From: DASWIG01 sp965371445
Lineage (GTDB): Bacteria; Acidobacteriota; Thermoanaerobaculia; Multivoradales; J023
Direction: 5' to 3'
NCBI GenBank assembly: GCA_965371445.1
Contig: CBDUYN010000060.1
Coordinates: 1-49,682 of the forward strand
Length of the DNA: 49,682 nucleotides
A program made the position numbers and the translations under genes. Within the stretch, counting starts at the first letter, position 1. Each line of letters starts with the position of its first letter. Below the pieces are notes generated by a model. The model worked only from the letters and a program-made list of their open reading frames with translations, was not told the origin of the DNA and did not search any database. Below are positions 32,920-41,028 of the stretch, in pieces.

Positions 32920-34485
32920 ATGTTGCGAAATCTCTTCTCGTCGAAAAAGCTCGCTTTCTTGGCTCTCACTCTTACCTTCACCTACGGCGCAGTCGCCACC
33001 CCTCCCGTGTCGAACCCCGGATACCAGAGCGGTTTTCCTGTAAACCTGAGCGGCCTGAACGTAAACCAAGGCCCCATTGCTCTGGGCGATCTGAATAACG
33101 ACGGCGTCCTGGACATCGTCGTCGGCGCCGTCGATGGAGCGCTCTATGCCTACGCGGGTACCGGAGGTCTTCTCTGGAGCCTCGACATCGGAGACGATGC
33201 GTTCGAAAGCAAGGCTGCGATTGGCGACATCGACAACGATGGCTTCAACGAGGTCGTCATCGGCAGTGGAAACACGACGACCGTCGGCGTGGATTCTGCA
33301 CTTTTCGTTTTTGATCATCTCGGTAACGAGCAGTGTCGCTTCACGACATTGGACCGGGACAGTAACGGTGCCAGCGACGGCGTCTACTCCTCTCCGGCTC
33401 TTTTCGACCTGGACATGAATGACAGCGGCCGGCTGGAGATCATCTTCGGCTCCTGGGACCACTTGGTCCGGGCGTTGCACGACGACTGCACCGTCTTCTG
33501 GGAGAGAGACGTTTTCGATACGGTCTTTTCCTCGCCGGCCATCGCCGACCTCGACGGTGACGGCAACCCCGAGGTGGTGATCGGTGCGGACTCTCACTTC
33601 GAGCCGGACCCGATCGGCACCGAGGACGGCGGGAGGCTCCTCGTCCTTAACGGGGCCGACGGCAGCGACTTCCCGGGCTTCCCGATTCAGATTGACGAGG
33701 TCATCTCGTCGTCGCCGGCCGTTGGAGACATCAACGGCGATTTTTCTCTAGACATCGTCGTCGGTAGCGGAAATTTCTGGGGCGGCGGAGAGTTCATCTA
33801 TGCGTGGGACGTCAACGGCGTCGCTTTACCAGGCTGGCCGAAACCCATTCCGGGAGAGGTCGCCCCCGGGTCCTCACCCACCCTGGCCGATCTGGACGAG
33901 GACGGCCTGTTGGAAGTGATCATCAATACCATCGTACGGGGTACCAGCCCCCTGGAAGGGAAGCTCTACGCCCTGAACGGAGACGGCTCCTCCGTTCCCG
34001 GGTGGCCTGTCGTGCCGTCGACTCCCGTCGACTGTATCGGGGGTTCGGTGTCGTATGGCACCCCTAGCTCGCCGGTCGTCGCCGACCTGACCGGCGACGG
34101 CCATCTCGAGGTCGTCCTACCCTCCAACTCCGAGTTGGTTGTCTGGGATCGCAGTGGCGCACAATTGAGTCGACCTTCTTTCGTACAGCCCATCTGTACC
34201 CCGGCGAACCCTGACGCGCTTCAACTCGGCGCCAACTCGACGGTGAACGGTGTGGCCGGTATCGGAGACGTCGATGGCGACGGCGATCTCGAAGTGATAG
34301 TAGGAGGATTCTCCGAATTCGGCGCCTCCGATGGTGCCATCTGGGCATGGGACTTTCCCGGTACCGACGATCCGCCGTGGGGGGTCTTCCGCCAGAATCA
34401 GAGGAGCACCGGCATGATTTCAGGAATTTTTTCCGATGGTTTTGAGTCCGGAAGCACCTCCAGGTGGTCCAGTACTTTTCCTTGA
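32920..34485 (+). CDS. secreted FG-GAP/VCBS beta-propeller protein with C-terminal DGFESG...WS tail
   Basis: 521 aa; ATG behind AAGGAGA. A signal peptide (about residues 1-26) ends near GAVA. At least eight repeats of the FG-GAP/integrin-alpha type follow, each with a DxDxDGxxE/DVV calcium-binding-like core, for example LGDLNNDGVLDIVVG, IADLDGDGNPEVVIG and IGDVDGDGDLEVIVG. They should fold into a beta-propeller that binds a partner or surface glycan. The C-terminus GIFSDGFESGSTSRWSSTFP closely matches the tail of the anti-sigma factor ending at 7771. It lies at the end of the GT run with its own promoter and converges with the minus-strand operon. Confidence 0.85.
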   Translation: MLRNLFSSKKLAFLALTLTFTYGAVATPPVSNPGYQSGFPVNLSGLNVNQGPIALGDLNNDGVLDIVVGAVDGALYAYAGTGGLLWSLDIGDDAFESKAAIGDIDNDGFNEVVIGSGNTTTVGVDSALFVFDHLGNEQCRFTTLDRDSNGASDGVYSSPALFDLDMNDSGRLEIIFGSWDHLVRALHDDCTVFWERDVFDTVFSSPAIADLDGDGNPEVVIGADSHFEPDPIGTEDGGRLLVLNGADGSDFPGFPIQIDEVISSSPAVGDINGDFSLDIVVGSGNFWGGGEFIYAWDVNGVALPGWPKPIPGEVAPGSSPTLADLDEDGLLEVIINTIVRGTSPLEGKLYALNGDGSSVPGWPVVPSTPVDCIGGSVSYGTPSSPVVADLTGDGHLEVVLPSNSELVVWDRSGAQLSRPSFVQPICTPANPDALQLGANSTVNGVAGIGDVDGDGDLEVIVGGFSEFGASDGAIWAWDFPGTDDPPWGVFRQNQRSTGMISGIFSDGFESGSTSRWSSTFP

Positions 34486-34512
34486 TTTTTGGTTCAGGGT
34501 GAAATCTGTCGG

Positions 34513-35256
34513 CTAATTCTTCTCACGGTTCCGATGGCCCGGTAGCTGGTAGGTGTCCGAGAAGACTACGTGGTAAGTGCGCCAGATGTCGCGCAGGGTC
34601 GCGAGGATGTTTCTGGGAGTGACCGAAGCACCTTTTCCGAACTCGCGTGGGAACGTCTGGATCCCCACCTCGCCCACCCGATAGCCCCGGAGCATCGTCT
34701 TGATCGTGAGCTCGGCTCCGATGAATGGGCTCGGGGAATCGAGATGGACTTGATTGGCCAGAGATTTGCGAACCAGCCGCAGCCCCGTACTGATGTCCCG
34801 GTAGGGGGTTCTGAACAAGAAACGGACGACCGTGTTGTACACCCAGGAGGTGAAGATCCGCCATCCGGAGTAGAGTTTGACGTAGCGAAAAGTGATGATG
34901 AGGTCGTAGAAATCCCGGAGCTGAACCAATCTCTTCAAGTCGTAAACGTCATATTCGTCGTCACCATCGGTGAAGAAGATCCACTCATATTGCGAGGCGG
35001 CGAGCCCGGTCTTGATCGCTTCTCCGTAGCCTCGATTCTCGCCGTGGTGAATGACCCGGACCTTGTCGTGCTCGCCCGCCAACTCGTCGGCGATGGCGCC
35101 CGACCCGTCGGGACAGCCGTCATCGACGATGATCACCTCGTAACGACCAGCCTCCTCGTTGAGGACCCGGAGCGCTTTTTCGGTGACTCGTCGGACCGTT
35201 TTCTCGTCGCGGTAGACAGGAAAAAAGAGGCTGATGTCGGGCTTTCCTACGGCCAT
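34513..35256 (-). CDS. GT2 glycosyltransferase, polyprenyl-phosphate sugar synthase-like
   Basis: 247 aa. GT-A motifs: PDISLFFPVYRDEKTVRRVT, YEVIIVDDGCPDGSGAIADE, HHGENRGYGEAIKTGLAASQ and the metal site FFTDGDDEYDVYD. Later come YRDISTGLRLVRKSL and FIGAELTIKTMLRGYRV, as in dolichol-phosphate-mannose-synthase-like proteins. No C-terminal membrane segments. It is the last gene of a four-gene minus-strand operon, 16 bp after the SDR. Next to a DprE1/DprE2-like pair it may load or transfer the epimerised sugar on a polyprenyl carrier; this is inference. Confidence 0.83.
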   Translation of the reverse strand: MAVGKPDISLFFPVYRDEKTVRRVTEKALRVLNEEAGRYEVIIVDDGCPDGSGAIADELAGEHDKVRVIHHGENRGYGEAIKTGLAASQYEWIFFTDGDDEYDVYDLKRLVQLRDFYDLIITFRYVKLYSGWRIFTSWVYNTVVRFLFRTPYRDISTGLRLVRKSLANQVHLDSPSPFIGAELTIKTMLRGYRVGEVGIQTFPREFGKGASVTPRNILATLRDIWRTYHVVFSDTYQLPGHRNREKN

Positions 35257-35272
35257 TTGGGGGAATCTCCTC

Positions 35273-36019
35273 TCAGAACTTCAGATGCCGGTAGAGAAAC
35301 CACGGCAAATGTCGCAAGGCGAAGGTGACGAGCGCCCAGAATCGCGGATAGTAGACGACTCCACGGTCTCGACCCAGGTTGGCGACCACCTCGCGGGCCA
35401 CTTCCTCCGGCGCGGCCACGGGGAGCTTGAGCTGTTGTCCGAAGCTCATCGCGGTGTCGACGTACCCCAAGGCGTAAACGTGGACACGGACGCCGGTGTC
35501 GACCAGGTGGTGACGTAGCGCACGGCCGTAAAACTCCAGGGCAGCTTTGGCAGAGGCGTAGGCCATATTTCGGCGGCGCGGAGCCGAGGCCGCGATCGTC
35601 GAGAACATCACCACGTCGCCCCGGCCCTGGCGCGTGAGGTGGGGGAGAAAGGCAGCGACGAGCTCGATCGGCCCGGTGAAGTTCACCTTGACGAGCCGGT
35701 CGAGCAGCGGAGCGGTCGCCAGGCCTTCGTCCTGAGCGCTCACCTCGCCAGCCGGGAAGAAGACGGCATCCGGAGCGCCGAGCGTTTCCTCACAACGGCG
35801 CCGGAACGCCTCGGCGTCGAAACCGACGTCGGCGAGGTCCAGCGCGAGACAAGAGACCTTCGCCTTCCACCTCAAGGCGAGGTCGGCCGCCACGCACTCG
35901 AGGTCCCTCAAGTCGCGCGAGGCGATTACCAGGTCGAAGCCTTCCCGGGCCAGTCGCTCGGCCAGCGCCCGACCGACACCGGAGCTCGCACCCACGACGA
36001 CTGCCTTACGCCGCGCCAA
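35273..36019 (-). CDS. short-chain dehydrogenase/reductase, DprE2-like
   Basis: About 248 aa. A GTG at 36025 and a TTG at 36019 are both in frame; GGAGG at 36031-36027 is 7 bp from the TTG but only 1 bp from the GTG, so the TTG is preferred. The NAD(P) site is VVVGASSGVGRALAERLARE; the catalytic residues are in VMFSTIAAS (Ser) and MAYASAKAALEFYGRAL (Tyr-x3-Lys). The hydrophobic C-terminus (YYPRFWALVTFALRHLPWFL) is typical of SDRs acting on lipid-linked sugars. It overlaps the DprE1-like oxidase. In mycobacteria DprE1 and DprE2 together epimerise decaprenyl-phosphoryl-ribose to arabinose; the same oxidise-then-reduce logic is proposed here for an unknown lipid-linked sugar. Confidence 0.8.
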   Translation of the reverse strand: MARRKAVVVGASSGVGRALAERLAREGFDLVIASRDLRDLECVAADLALRWKAKVSCLALDLADVGFDAEAFRRRCEETLGAPDAVFFPAGEVSAQDEGLATAPLLDRLVKVNFTGPIELVAAFLPHLTRQGRGDVVMFSTIAASAPRRRNMAYASAKAALEFYGRALRHHLVDTGVRVHVYALGYVDTAMSFGQQLKLPVAAPEEVAREVVANLGRDRGVVYYPRFWALVTFALRHLPWFLYRHLKF

Positions 36020-37331
36020 GGACACGCCTCCGAAGCGCTGAGTCGATCTGCCGTCCGGGATCGTAGGTCGCTAGCCTATCTCGGAATTCCTCATAATCGG
36101 GAAACAACCGCTGGGCGACAGCCGCCGAAACGCGGCTGTCCTTCGACAGGTTGAGTCGGCCGCCATGGGCCCCGAGCAGGTCGTCGAGGGCGCCAAACAG
36201 CTCCAGGGCCGAGCTCGTCGCCGGGGTGTCCAGGGCCAGACAGACGCCGGTTCCGCAGAATCTGAGCAGCCGCGGGCGACCGGCAAACAGCTTGAGGGAG
36301 CCGAGCGTGATCGCCAGGTCCTGCGCCGCGATCAGCCGCTCTACCTCTTGCGCTACCGCGTCCCACACTTCCATAGGGACGAGCATCTGATACTCCCGAA
36401 AGCCGCGCCGGCCGAACAGCCGGTAGTAGGCTTCCCGGCCGTTGATGGGAAAGGCCGCCGTCATCAGGTCGAGCCGCGAGATCCGCGAGCCCAGCCGTTC
36501 GCCTGCATGGTAGGCGTGGGTCAGCCAGGAGGTGAATCGGCGGCCGTAGATCCCAAGCCGGGTCTGTCGCGGAGGCTCTTCGGGGCTCAGGCTGCGGAAG
36601 CGAGCCGTCGGCCGGACAGGCCCGGCCCGAAACGACTCGGTGTACACGATGCCGCAGCCGAAGGATCCTCGCCGCCGATTTAGGTCGTTCCAGGAGTAGA
36701 TCGAATCGACTTTCCCCGCCTGTTCGCGCAGGACGGTGACCGCTTCGCCAAGATTCGCGACAGGGATTCGTCGGCGCTCGACGATGCCGCCACGAAGTGG
36801 CTCCAACTGCAGGTCGATTCGGGTGATGAAGCCGGTCAGCCCCATGCCGCCGACGGTGAGCTCGAAAAGCTCAGGCTCCACTTCCCGGCTACAGGCGACC
36901 TCTCCGTTCTCGGGATGGAAAAGCGTCAGGGCGCGCACGCAGTCTCCGAAGCTACCACCGTGCCGATGGCTCTTCCCGTGAACATCGAACGCGACACAGC
37001 CACCGAGAGTGATCATGGGGTGTCCGGGAAGCACCGGCGGGTACCAGCCACGAGCCGCGGCGAAGGCCAGCAAGTGGCCAACCCGCAGACCGGGCTCGGC
37101 CACGAGCTTGCCGGTTGCCTCGTCGAAGGCGAGGAGACGATTGAAGCACAGGCTGCTGACGGATCGGCACCCGGCTCCTGCACCAGCCGCGCAATAGCTG
37201 AGGCCGCCGCCGCGCGGGACGACGGGCCCTTCGGCCGAAAGAGCGGCGAAGAGGTGCCGATAGCGATCCGGCCGGACAAGCTCGCCCCGCACGATTTCGT
37301 TTCCGTCGAAGCTGGCCAACTCGGTGAGCAT
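36006..37331 (-). CDS. FAD-dependent oxidase, DprE1-like
   Basis: 441 aa. The N-terminal FAD-binding part shows VVPRGGGLSYCAAGAGAG, LVAEPGLRVGHLLAFAAARG, and TLGGCVAFDVHGKSHRHGGS followed by FGDCV, the pattern of DprE1 and other VAO-family oxidases. The C-terminal part has SKDSRVSAAVAQRLFPDYEE with a KDSR motif (residues 397-400) that matches the KDSR of mycobacterial DprE1 as I remember it. DprE1 oxidises C2' of a polyprenyl-phosphoryl ribose. Its stop overlaps the start of the SDR, which strengthens the pairing. No UbiA-type phosphoribosyltransferase is in the window, so the sugar is unknown. The gene lies 22 bp after the methyltransferase. Confidence 0.8.
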   Translation of the reverse strand: MLTELASFDGNEIVRGELVRPDRYRHLFAALSAEGPVVPRGGGLSYCAAGAGAGCRSVSSLCFNRLLAFDEATGKLVAEPGLRVGHLLAFAAARGWYPPVLPGHPMITLGGCVAFDVHGKSHRHGGSFGDCVRALTLFHPENGEVACSREVEPELFELTVGGMGLTGFITRIDLQLEPLRGGIVERRRIPVANLGEAVTVLREQAGKVDSIYSWNDLNRRRGSFGCGIVYTESFRAGPVRPTARFRSLSPEEPPRQTRLGIYGRRFTSWLTHAYHAGERLGSRISRLDLMTAAFPINGREAYYRLFGRRGFREYQMLVPMEVWDAVAQEVERLIAAQDLAITLGSLKLFAGRPRLLRFCGTGVCLALDTPATSSALELFGALDDLLGAHGGRLNLSKDSRVSAAVAQRLFPDYEEFRDRLATYDPGRQIDSALRRRVLGAA

Positions 37332-37353
37332 GGGTGAGGATACCTCGGGGTCT

Positions 37354-38019
37354 TCAAGGAAGGCGCGGCTTGCGGGCGACGATGACGAACTGTTTGCCGA
37401 GCACTCTCCAGACCCAGGGCATCTTCAGGTAGAGCCAGACGAGGGCCGGAGACTTGGGGTAAGACGACTTGGTCGAAAACGGCACAAAGCGGGGAATCAG
37501 TACCTCCACGGCATAGCCGTTTTTCTCGAAGCCCTCCTGTGCTGAAAGGTGCGACAAAGGGAGACTGTGGTCGTAGAAGTCCCAGTAGGCGTCGACGGCA
37601 TACTTGATGTTCGGCTGCATGGCCATGAACAGGCCTCCCGGCACCAGTGTCCGGAAGACTTCCTTGAGGACTCTGTCCATCGCGGCCTTGTCTGGCAAGT
37701 GCTCAAAGAAATTGCTGGTGAAACAGACGTCGACCGACTCGTCCTGAATCATGGGAAGAGAGTCCGCGGAGCTCTGATGAAACTCGACGGCTTCGGGCAG
37801 ATAGTCGGCGGCGCCCGGATTCAAGTCGACGGCATACTTTTTCCTGGCCTTGATGTGCCGACTGAATTCTCCAAACCCACAGGCCAAGTCCAGAGTCACG
37901 CCGTCCGGAGGTACGAATCGCTGGAAAAAGCATTCACACAGAACTTTCCAGATCCGATCCTTTGCGGCCTTTTCACGCCTGTTGAATCGTAGCTTGTACA
38001 GCCTGTCAAGCTCTTCCAT
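37354..38019 (-). CDS. class I SAM-dependent methyltransferase
   Basis: 221 aa from the ATG at 38019, preceded by AGGAGG at good spacing; the upstream extension is rejected. Motif I is VTLDLACGFGEFSRHIKARK, motif II is YAVDLNPGA, and VDVCFTSNFFEHLPDKAAMD with LVPGGLFMAMQPNIKYAVDA give the later motifs. The C-terminal part has hydrophobic and basic stretches (PALVWLYLKMPWVWRVLG) that may touch the membrane. It is the first gene of the operon with the DprE1-like, DprE2-like and GT2 genes, so it may methylate the same lipid-linked sugar. Confidence 0.82.
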   Translation of the reverse strand: MEELDRLYKLRFNRREKAAKDRIWKVLCECFFQRFVPPDGVTLDLACGFGEFSRHIKARKKYAVDLNPGAADYLPEAVEFHQSSADSLPMIQDESVDVCFTSNFFEHLPDKAAMDRVLKEVFRTLVPGGLFMAMQPNIKYAVDAYWDFYDHSLPLSHLSAQEGFEKNGYAVEVLIPRFVPFSTKSSYPKSPALVWLYLKMPWVWRVLGKQFVIVARKPRLP

Positions 38020-38219
38020 GGGCTTCGCTCCTCCTGGTTGCCGCGACCGTGGCGAGCCTTCGGAAGGGCGAGGTGGATCCGTGAGCACGTTCTACGAAGA
38101 TACGCCAAGGCCAGCCCGTGGGCTGTGCGAGGTCAGATTGATGGCGGAAACGCATGACGTGGCTTCTCCTTGGTTGAGGGGCGACGCGGTGGGGTCGCTG
38201 TCCGCAGTCGGCGTGACGG

Positions 38220-38249
38220 AAGATAGCATCGGGCGATCATATCGTGCAA
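38220..38249 (-). promoter_or_regulatory. possible promoter of the minus-strand DprE-like operon
   Basis: On the minus strand TTGCAC (38249-38244) and TATCTT (38225-38220) are 18 bp apart. Transcription would start near 38213 and give a leader of about 190 nt before the methyltransferase ATG at 38019. The match is moderate and the leader long, so this is only a candidate. Confidence 0.3.
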
Positions 38250-38257
38250 GACGGCCG

Positions 38258-38600
38258 CGTCACCCCGTCAGGCTTCCAGCTGGAAGCGGCGAATCCGCGA
38301 GCCTCAGGGCGGCTCGCTCGTTGCCAGGACGTCGGCATCGAGCTGCTCGATCGCGGAGCCAGGTTTACACGCGGCGGGCCATCTGGCATACTCCGTATTC
38401 TGGGGGCGGTTGTGCCGAGTGGACGGCCGGTCGCGAAGTCCGTAGCACCCAACCCTCTGACCCTGCTCCAGCATGCCGAGACCGACGCGCTCAACCCGCC
38501 AGGAGGAGTCCTTGCACAAAGCTCATGAGCTGGATCCCAAGGCGGCCGCCCCTTTGGATCTGCGGATGCGCGGGCGGACAGAGCGGCAGCACGGGAGGTC
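38258..38600 (+). pseudogene. decayed copy of the 3' end of the repeat-GT2-GT4 gene plus the small coiled-coil gene
   Basis: In the 735 bp between the divergent genes, scattered frames match 28.2-28.6 kb in the same order. RVTP...AS.RLARCQDVGIE (frame through 38244-38528) resembles KVTS...ASSLLARQLDWHDGVE of the intact gene; SQVYTRRAIWHTPYS resembles TQVYTQEDVWHTLRS; at DNA level CAGGTTTACAC and TCTGGCATACTC are shared. Next, MPRPTRSTRQEESLHKAHEL and APLDLRMRGRTERQ (from 38473) resemble MPQTKSSTREEALRQARELG and LFDLRLREQEARQ of the gene at 28512. The matches jump between frames and have gaps, so this is a decayed duplicate, not a gene. It ends just upstream of the FkbM genes. Confidence 0.55.
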
Positions 38601-38753
38601 CGCTGTGACCTTCGGCGTCCCCTCCTCGCACCGGAGCCCGAGCTTGGCGAATTCGCCGATGGCGCCGCCCAGGGACGCGCTACCCACCCTGGCCTGGACC
38701 CACTTGGCATGCGGGGCCGAAGAGGCGTTGCATGCCATCTCCTGGGATTCGAG

Positions 38754-39788
38754 ATGTTGAGAATGCTGTTGAAGCGCCTCAAAGGACTGCGCGGTGGGCA
38801 GAGCCCCGCCGACGGCGCCGCGCTCCAGCCCTCGTCGACGCTGACCCACGAACACGTCCGATGGGCCTATCGCCTTTTCCTTGACCGAGAGTCGGAGAGC
38901 GAGAGCGTGCTGTCGCGAAAGCTGACGGTCTGGCAGACGACTCAGGAGTTGCGCCGCGACTTCTTGAGCTCAGAGGAGTTCAAGGCTCGCAACGCCGACG
39001 ACTTCGGAGCGATCGACATCGAGAAGAGTATCGTCATTACGGAGCTCACCGGGGGATTGCGGATCTTTCTCAACCTGAGTGACCACATGGTCGGCCTCAA
39101 GATTTTGCGCGGGCAATATGAAACCGAAGAGCTCCTCTTCGTGAGGCGAAACGTGCAACCCGGGCACACGGTGCTCGACGTCGGCGCCAACATAGGTTTC
39201 TTCACGGTCCACATGGCTGCCCTTGTGGGAGAGCTGGGCAAGATCTACGCTTTCGAGCCAATCTCCGACAACGTCGACTTATTGCGGCGGTCGATCACCG
39301 AGAATCAATTCGACAGTCGAGTTGTCCTTGAGCCTTGCGGCGTCGGCGAGGCGTCGGGGGTCGGCCATTTTGTCTTTCTCCCGACCGAACGCTCGGCAAA
39401 CTCGGGGGGGGCTTACCTTAATAAGGGTAGCTCACCACTTCCGCCAGGACATGAAACCAAGACGGCTCAAATCGTCAGCCTTGACGAATATAACCTTCGC
39501 CGGCCAGTCAACTTCATCAAAATTGACGTTGAAGGTGCCGAACCTCTCGCCTTTCGGGGAGCTCGAAATCTCTTGCGAGAGGATCGACCGATCGTCCTTG
39601 CTGAAATAAATTCTCCGCAATTGAAGATTGTCGCAAATTGTGGCCCCAAAGAACTTGTCGACGAAATGAGAGAATACGGTTACGAATGCCGAGCGGTGAC
39701 GAACGGCGAGTCTGGCCCCGTCCTGAGCGATCCTTCGGACATAACCATCCGCTCCGTGGTCTTTCGCCCGCGCGAGCGCTTCACCTGA
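38754..39788 (+). CDS. FkbM-family methyltransferase with one N-terminal DUF4214-like repeat (copy 1)
   Basis: 344 aa from the ATG at 38754 (MLRMLLKRLKGLRG); the ribosome binding site is weak and other nearby starts are possible. Residues about 30-85 form one repeat: HVRWAYRLFLDRESESESVL followed by LRRDFLSSEEFKAR, a pattern like DUF4214. The methyltransferase part has TVLDVGANIGFFTVHMAALV (motif I), IYAFEPISDNVDLLRRSI (motif II) and NFIKIDVEGAEPLAFRGARN, the FkbM signature KIDVEGAE. FkbM enzymes O-methylate sugars or polyketides. It is followed 12 bp later by a paralogue. The gene is more AT-rich than the GT run. Confidence 0.83.
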   Translation: MLRMLLKRLKGLRGGQSPADGAALQPSSTLTHEHVRWAYRLFLDRESESESVLSRKLTVWQTTQELRRDFLSSEEFKARNADDFGAIDIEKSIVITELTGGLRIFLNLSDHMVGLKILRGQYETEELLFVRRNVQPGHTVLDVGANIGFFTVHMAALVGELGKIYAFEPISDNVDLLRRSITENQFDSRVVLEPCGVGEASGVGHFVFLPTERSANSGGAYLNKGSSPLPPGHETKTAQIVSLDEYNLRRPVNFIKIDVEGAEPLAFRGARNLLREDRPIVLAEINSPQLKIVANCGPKELVDEMREYGYECRAVTNGESGPVLSDPSDITIRSVVFRPRERFT

Positions 39789-39800
39789 CGCTGGCCTGCT

Positions 39801-40979
39801 ATGGATCTGATGGAACCTGAGAAGCTTGAGCAAGAAGGTCGAAGAATCGACCGACAATACGTCATCTGGGCATACCGCCTATTGCTCGATCGCGAGCCGG
39901 AAAGCGAAGCAACCATCCAGGCGAAGCTCGCGACCCAGAGCACCACCAGGGAGCTACGCGAAGAAATCCTGAATTCTCCCGAATACAGGAGTCGACTGCA
40001 TGGCTCGCCGTCTGCAGCCGCGACAGGAACCCTGACACCCGAGCACGTCGTCTGGGCATTTCGCCTTTTCCTTGACCGTGAGCCCGAGAACGATGCCATC
40101 GTCACCGCAAGATATGACCGATGGGACCATACGGCGGAGCTTCGGAACGACTTCCTGAGCTCACCCGAATTCAAGGTGAAATATCCCCAGGGTTTTGCTT
40201 TCTTCGACTTTAAGAGAAACGTCGTCATCAAGGAGCTTGAGGGCGGTCTACGAATCTTCATTGACCTGGCGGACTGCATCATCGGCCTCAACGTGCTGCG
40301 AGGCAGCTATGAACAGAGCGAGCTCGACTTCATCCGGCGCACGTTGCAGCCCGGCCAGACGGTACTCGACTTGGGTGCCAACATCGGGTTCTTTACGATC
40401 CACATCGCGAATCTCGTGGGCCCCGACGGTAGAGTCTACGCTTTTGAGCCGATGGCTCAGAACCTCGACCTGCTGCGGCGCTCGGTCGCCGAAAACGCCT
40501 TCACGGAAAGAGCTCACATAGAACCTTCCGGGGTGGGTGAAGAACCGGGGACGGCGAGCTTCGTTTTCCTCGATCCGCAACGATCGGCGAGCTCCGGCGG
40601 ATCGTATCTCCAGCCAGAGGCCGAGCCGACGCCGGCCGGGCACGAGCTCAAGCGTGCACCGATCGTCGCTCTGGATCACTACGAGCTCAGACGGCCGATT
40701 CACTTCATCAAGGCCGACATTGAAGGTGCTGAGCCTCTGGCCTTCCGCGGCGCAGAGGACATCCTGCAATCCGATCGACCCACCATCCTGGCTGAGATCA
40801 ACCCTGAGCAATTGTTCAAGGTCTCGCGCCTCCAGCCTTCTGAATTCCTCGCCGAGATGGACCGCCGACGTTATGACTGCCGTCTGTTGGTAGACGGCGC
40901 CCCCGGCCCCATCGTAACGAAGCTCGCCGATGATCCGACGATTCGCTCCGTGATCTTCGTTCCTCGGCCCAGTGGTTGA
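39801..40979 (+). CDS. FkbM-family methyltransferase with two N-terminal DUF4214-like repeats (copy 2)
   Basis: 392 aa. Two repeats precede the enzyme: YVIWAYRLLLDREPESEATI with LREEILNSPEYRSR, and HVVWAFRLFLDREPENDAIV with LRNDFLSSPEFKVK. The methyltransferase core reads TVLDLGANIGFFTIHIANLV, VYAFEPMAQNLDLLRRSV and HFIKADIEGAEPLAFRGAED; the central Asp-x-Glu-Gly-Ala-Glu is kept although KIDVEGAE has become KADIEGAE. It is clearly a tandem duplicate of the preceding gene with one repeat gained (or lost by the other). They probably methylate different positions or sugars of the same polymer. It converges with the minus-strand SGNH-like gene. Confidence 0.84.
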   Translation: MDLMEPEKLEQEGRRIDRQYVIWAYRLLLDREPESEATIQAKLATQSTTRELREEILNSPEYRSRLHGSPSAAATGTLTPEHVVWAFRLFLDREPENDAIVTARYDRWDHTAELRNDFLSSPEFKVKYPQGFAFFDFKRNVVIKELEGGLRIFIDLADCIIGLNVLRGSYEQSELDFIRRTLQPGQTVLDLGANIGFFTIHIANLVGPDGRVYAFEPMAQNLDLLRRSVAENAFTERAHIEPSGVGEEPGTASFVFLDPQRSASSGGSYLQPEAEPTPAGHELKRAPIVALDHYELRRPIHFIKADIEGAEPLAFRGAEDILQSDRPTILAEINPEQLFKVSRLQPSEFLAEMDRRRYDCRLLVDGAPGPIVTKLADDPTIRSVIFVPRPSG

Positions 40980-41028
40980 TGACAAGACACTCGTTAACGT
41001 TCGCCTTCGCTTTGTCGTTATTCATACT

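Noticed and set aside
38244..38528. 94-codon plus-strand frame as a gene
   Set aside because: Part of it aligns to the end of the glycosyltransferase at 28.2 kb, and the alignment then moves to another frame, so it is better read as part of the decayed copy.
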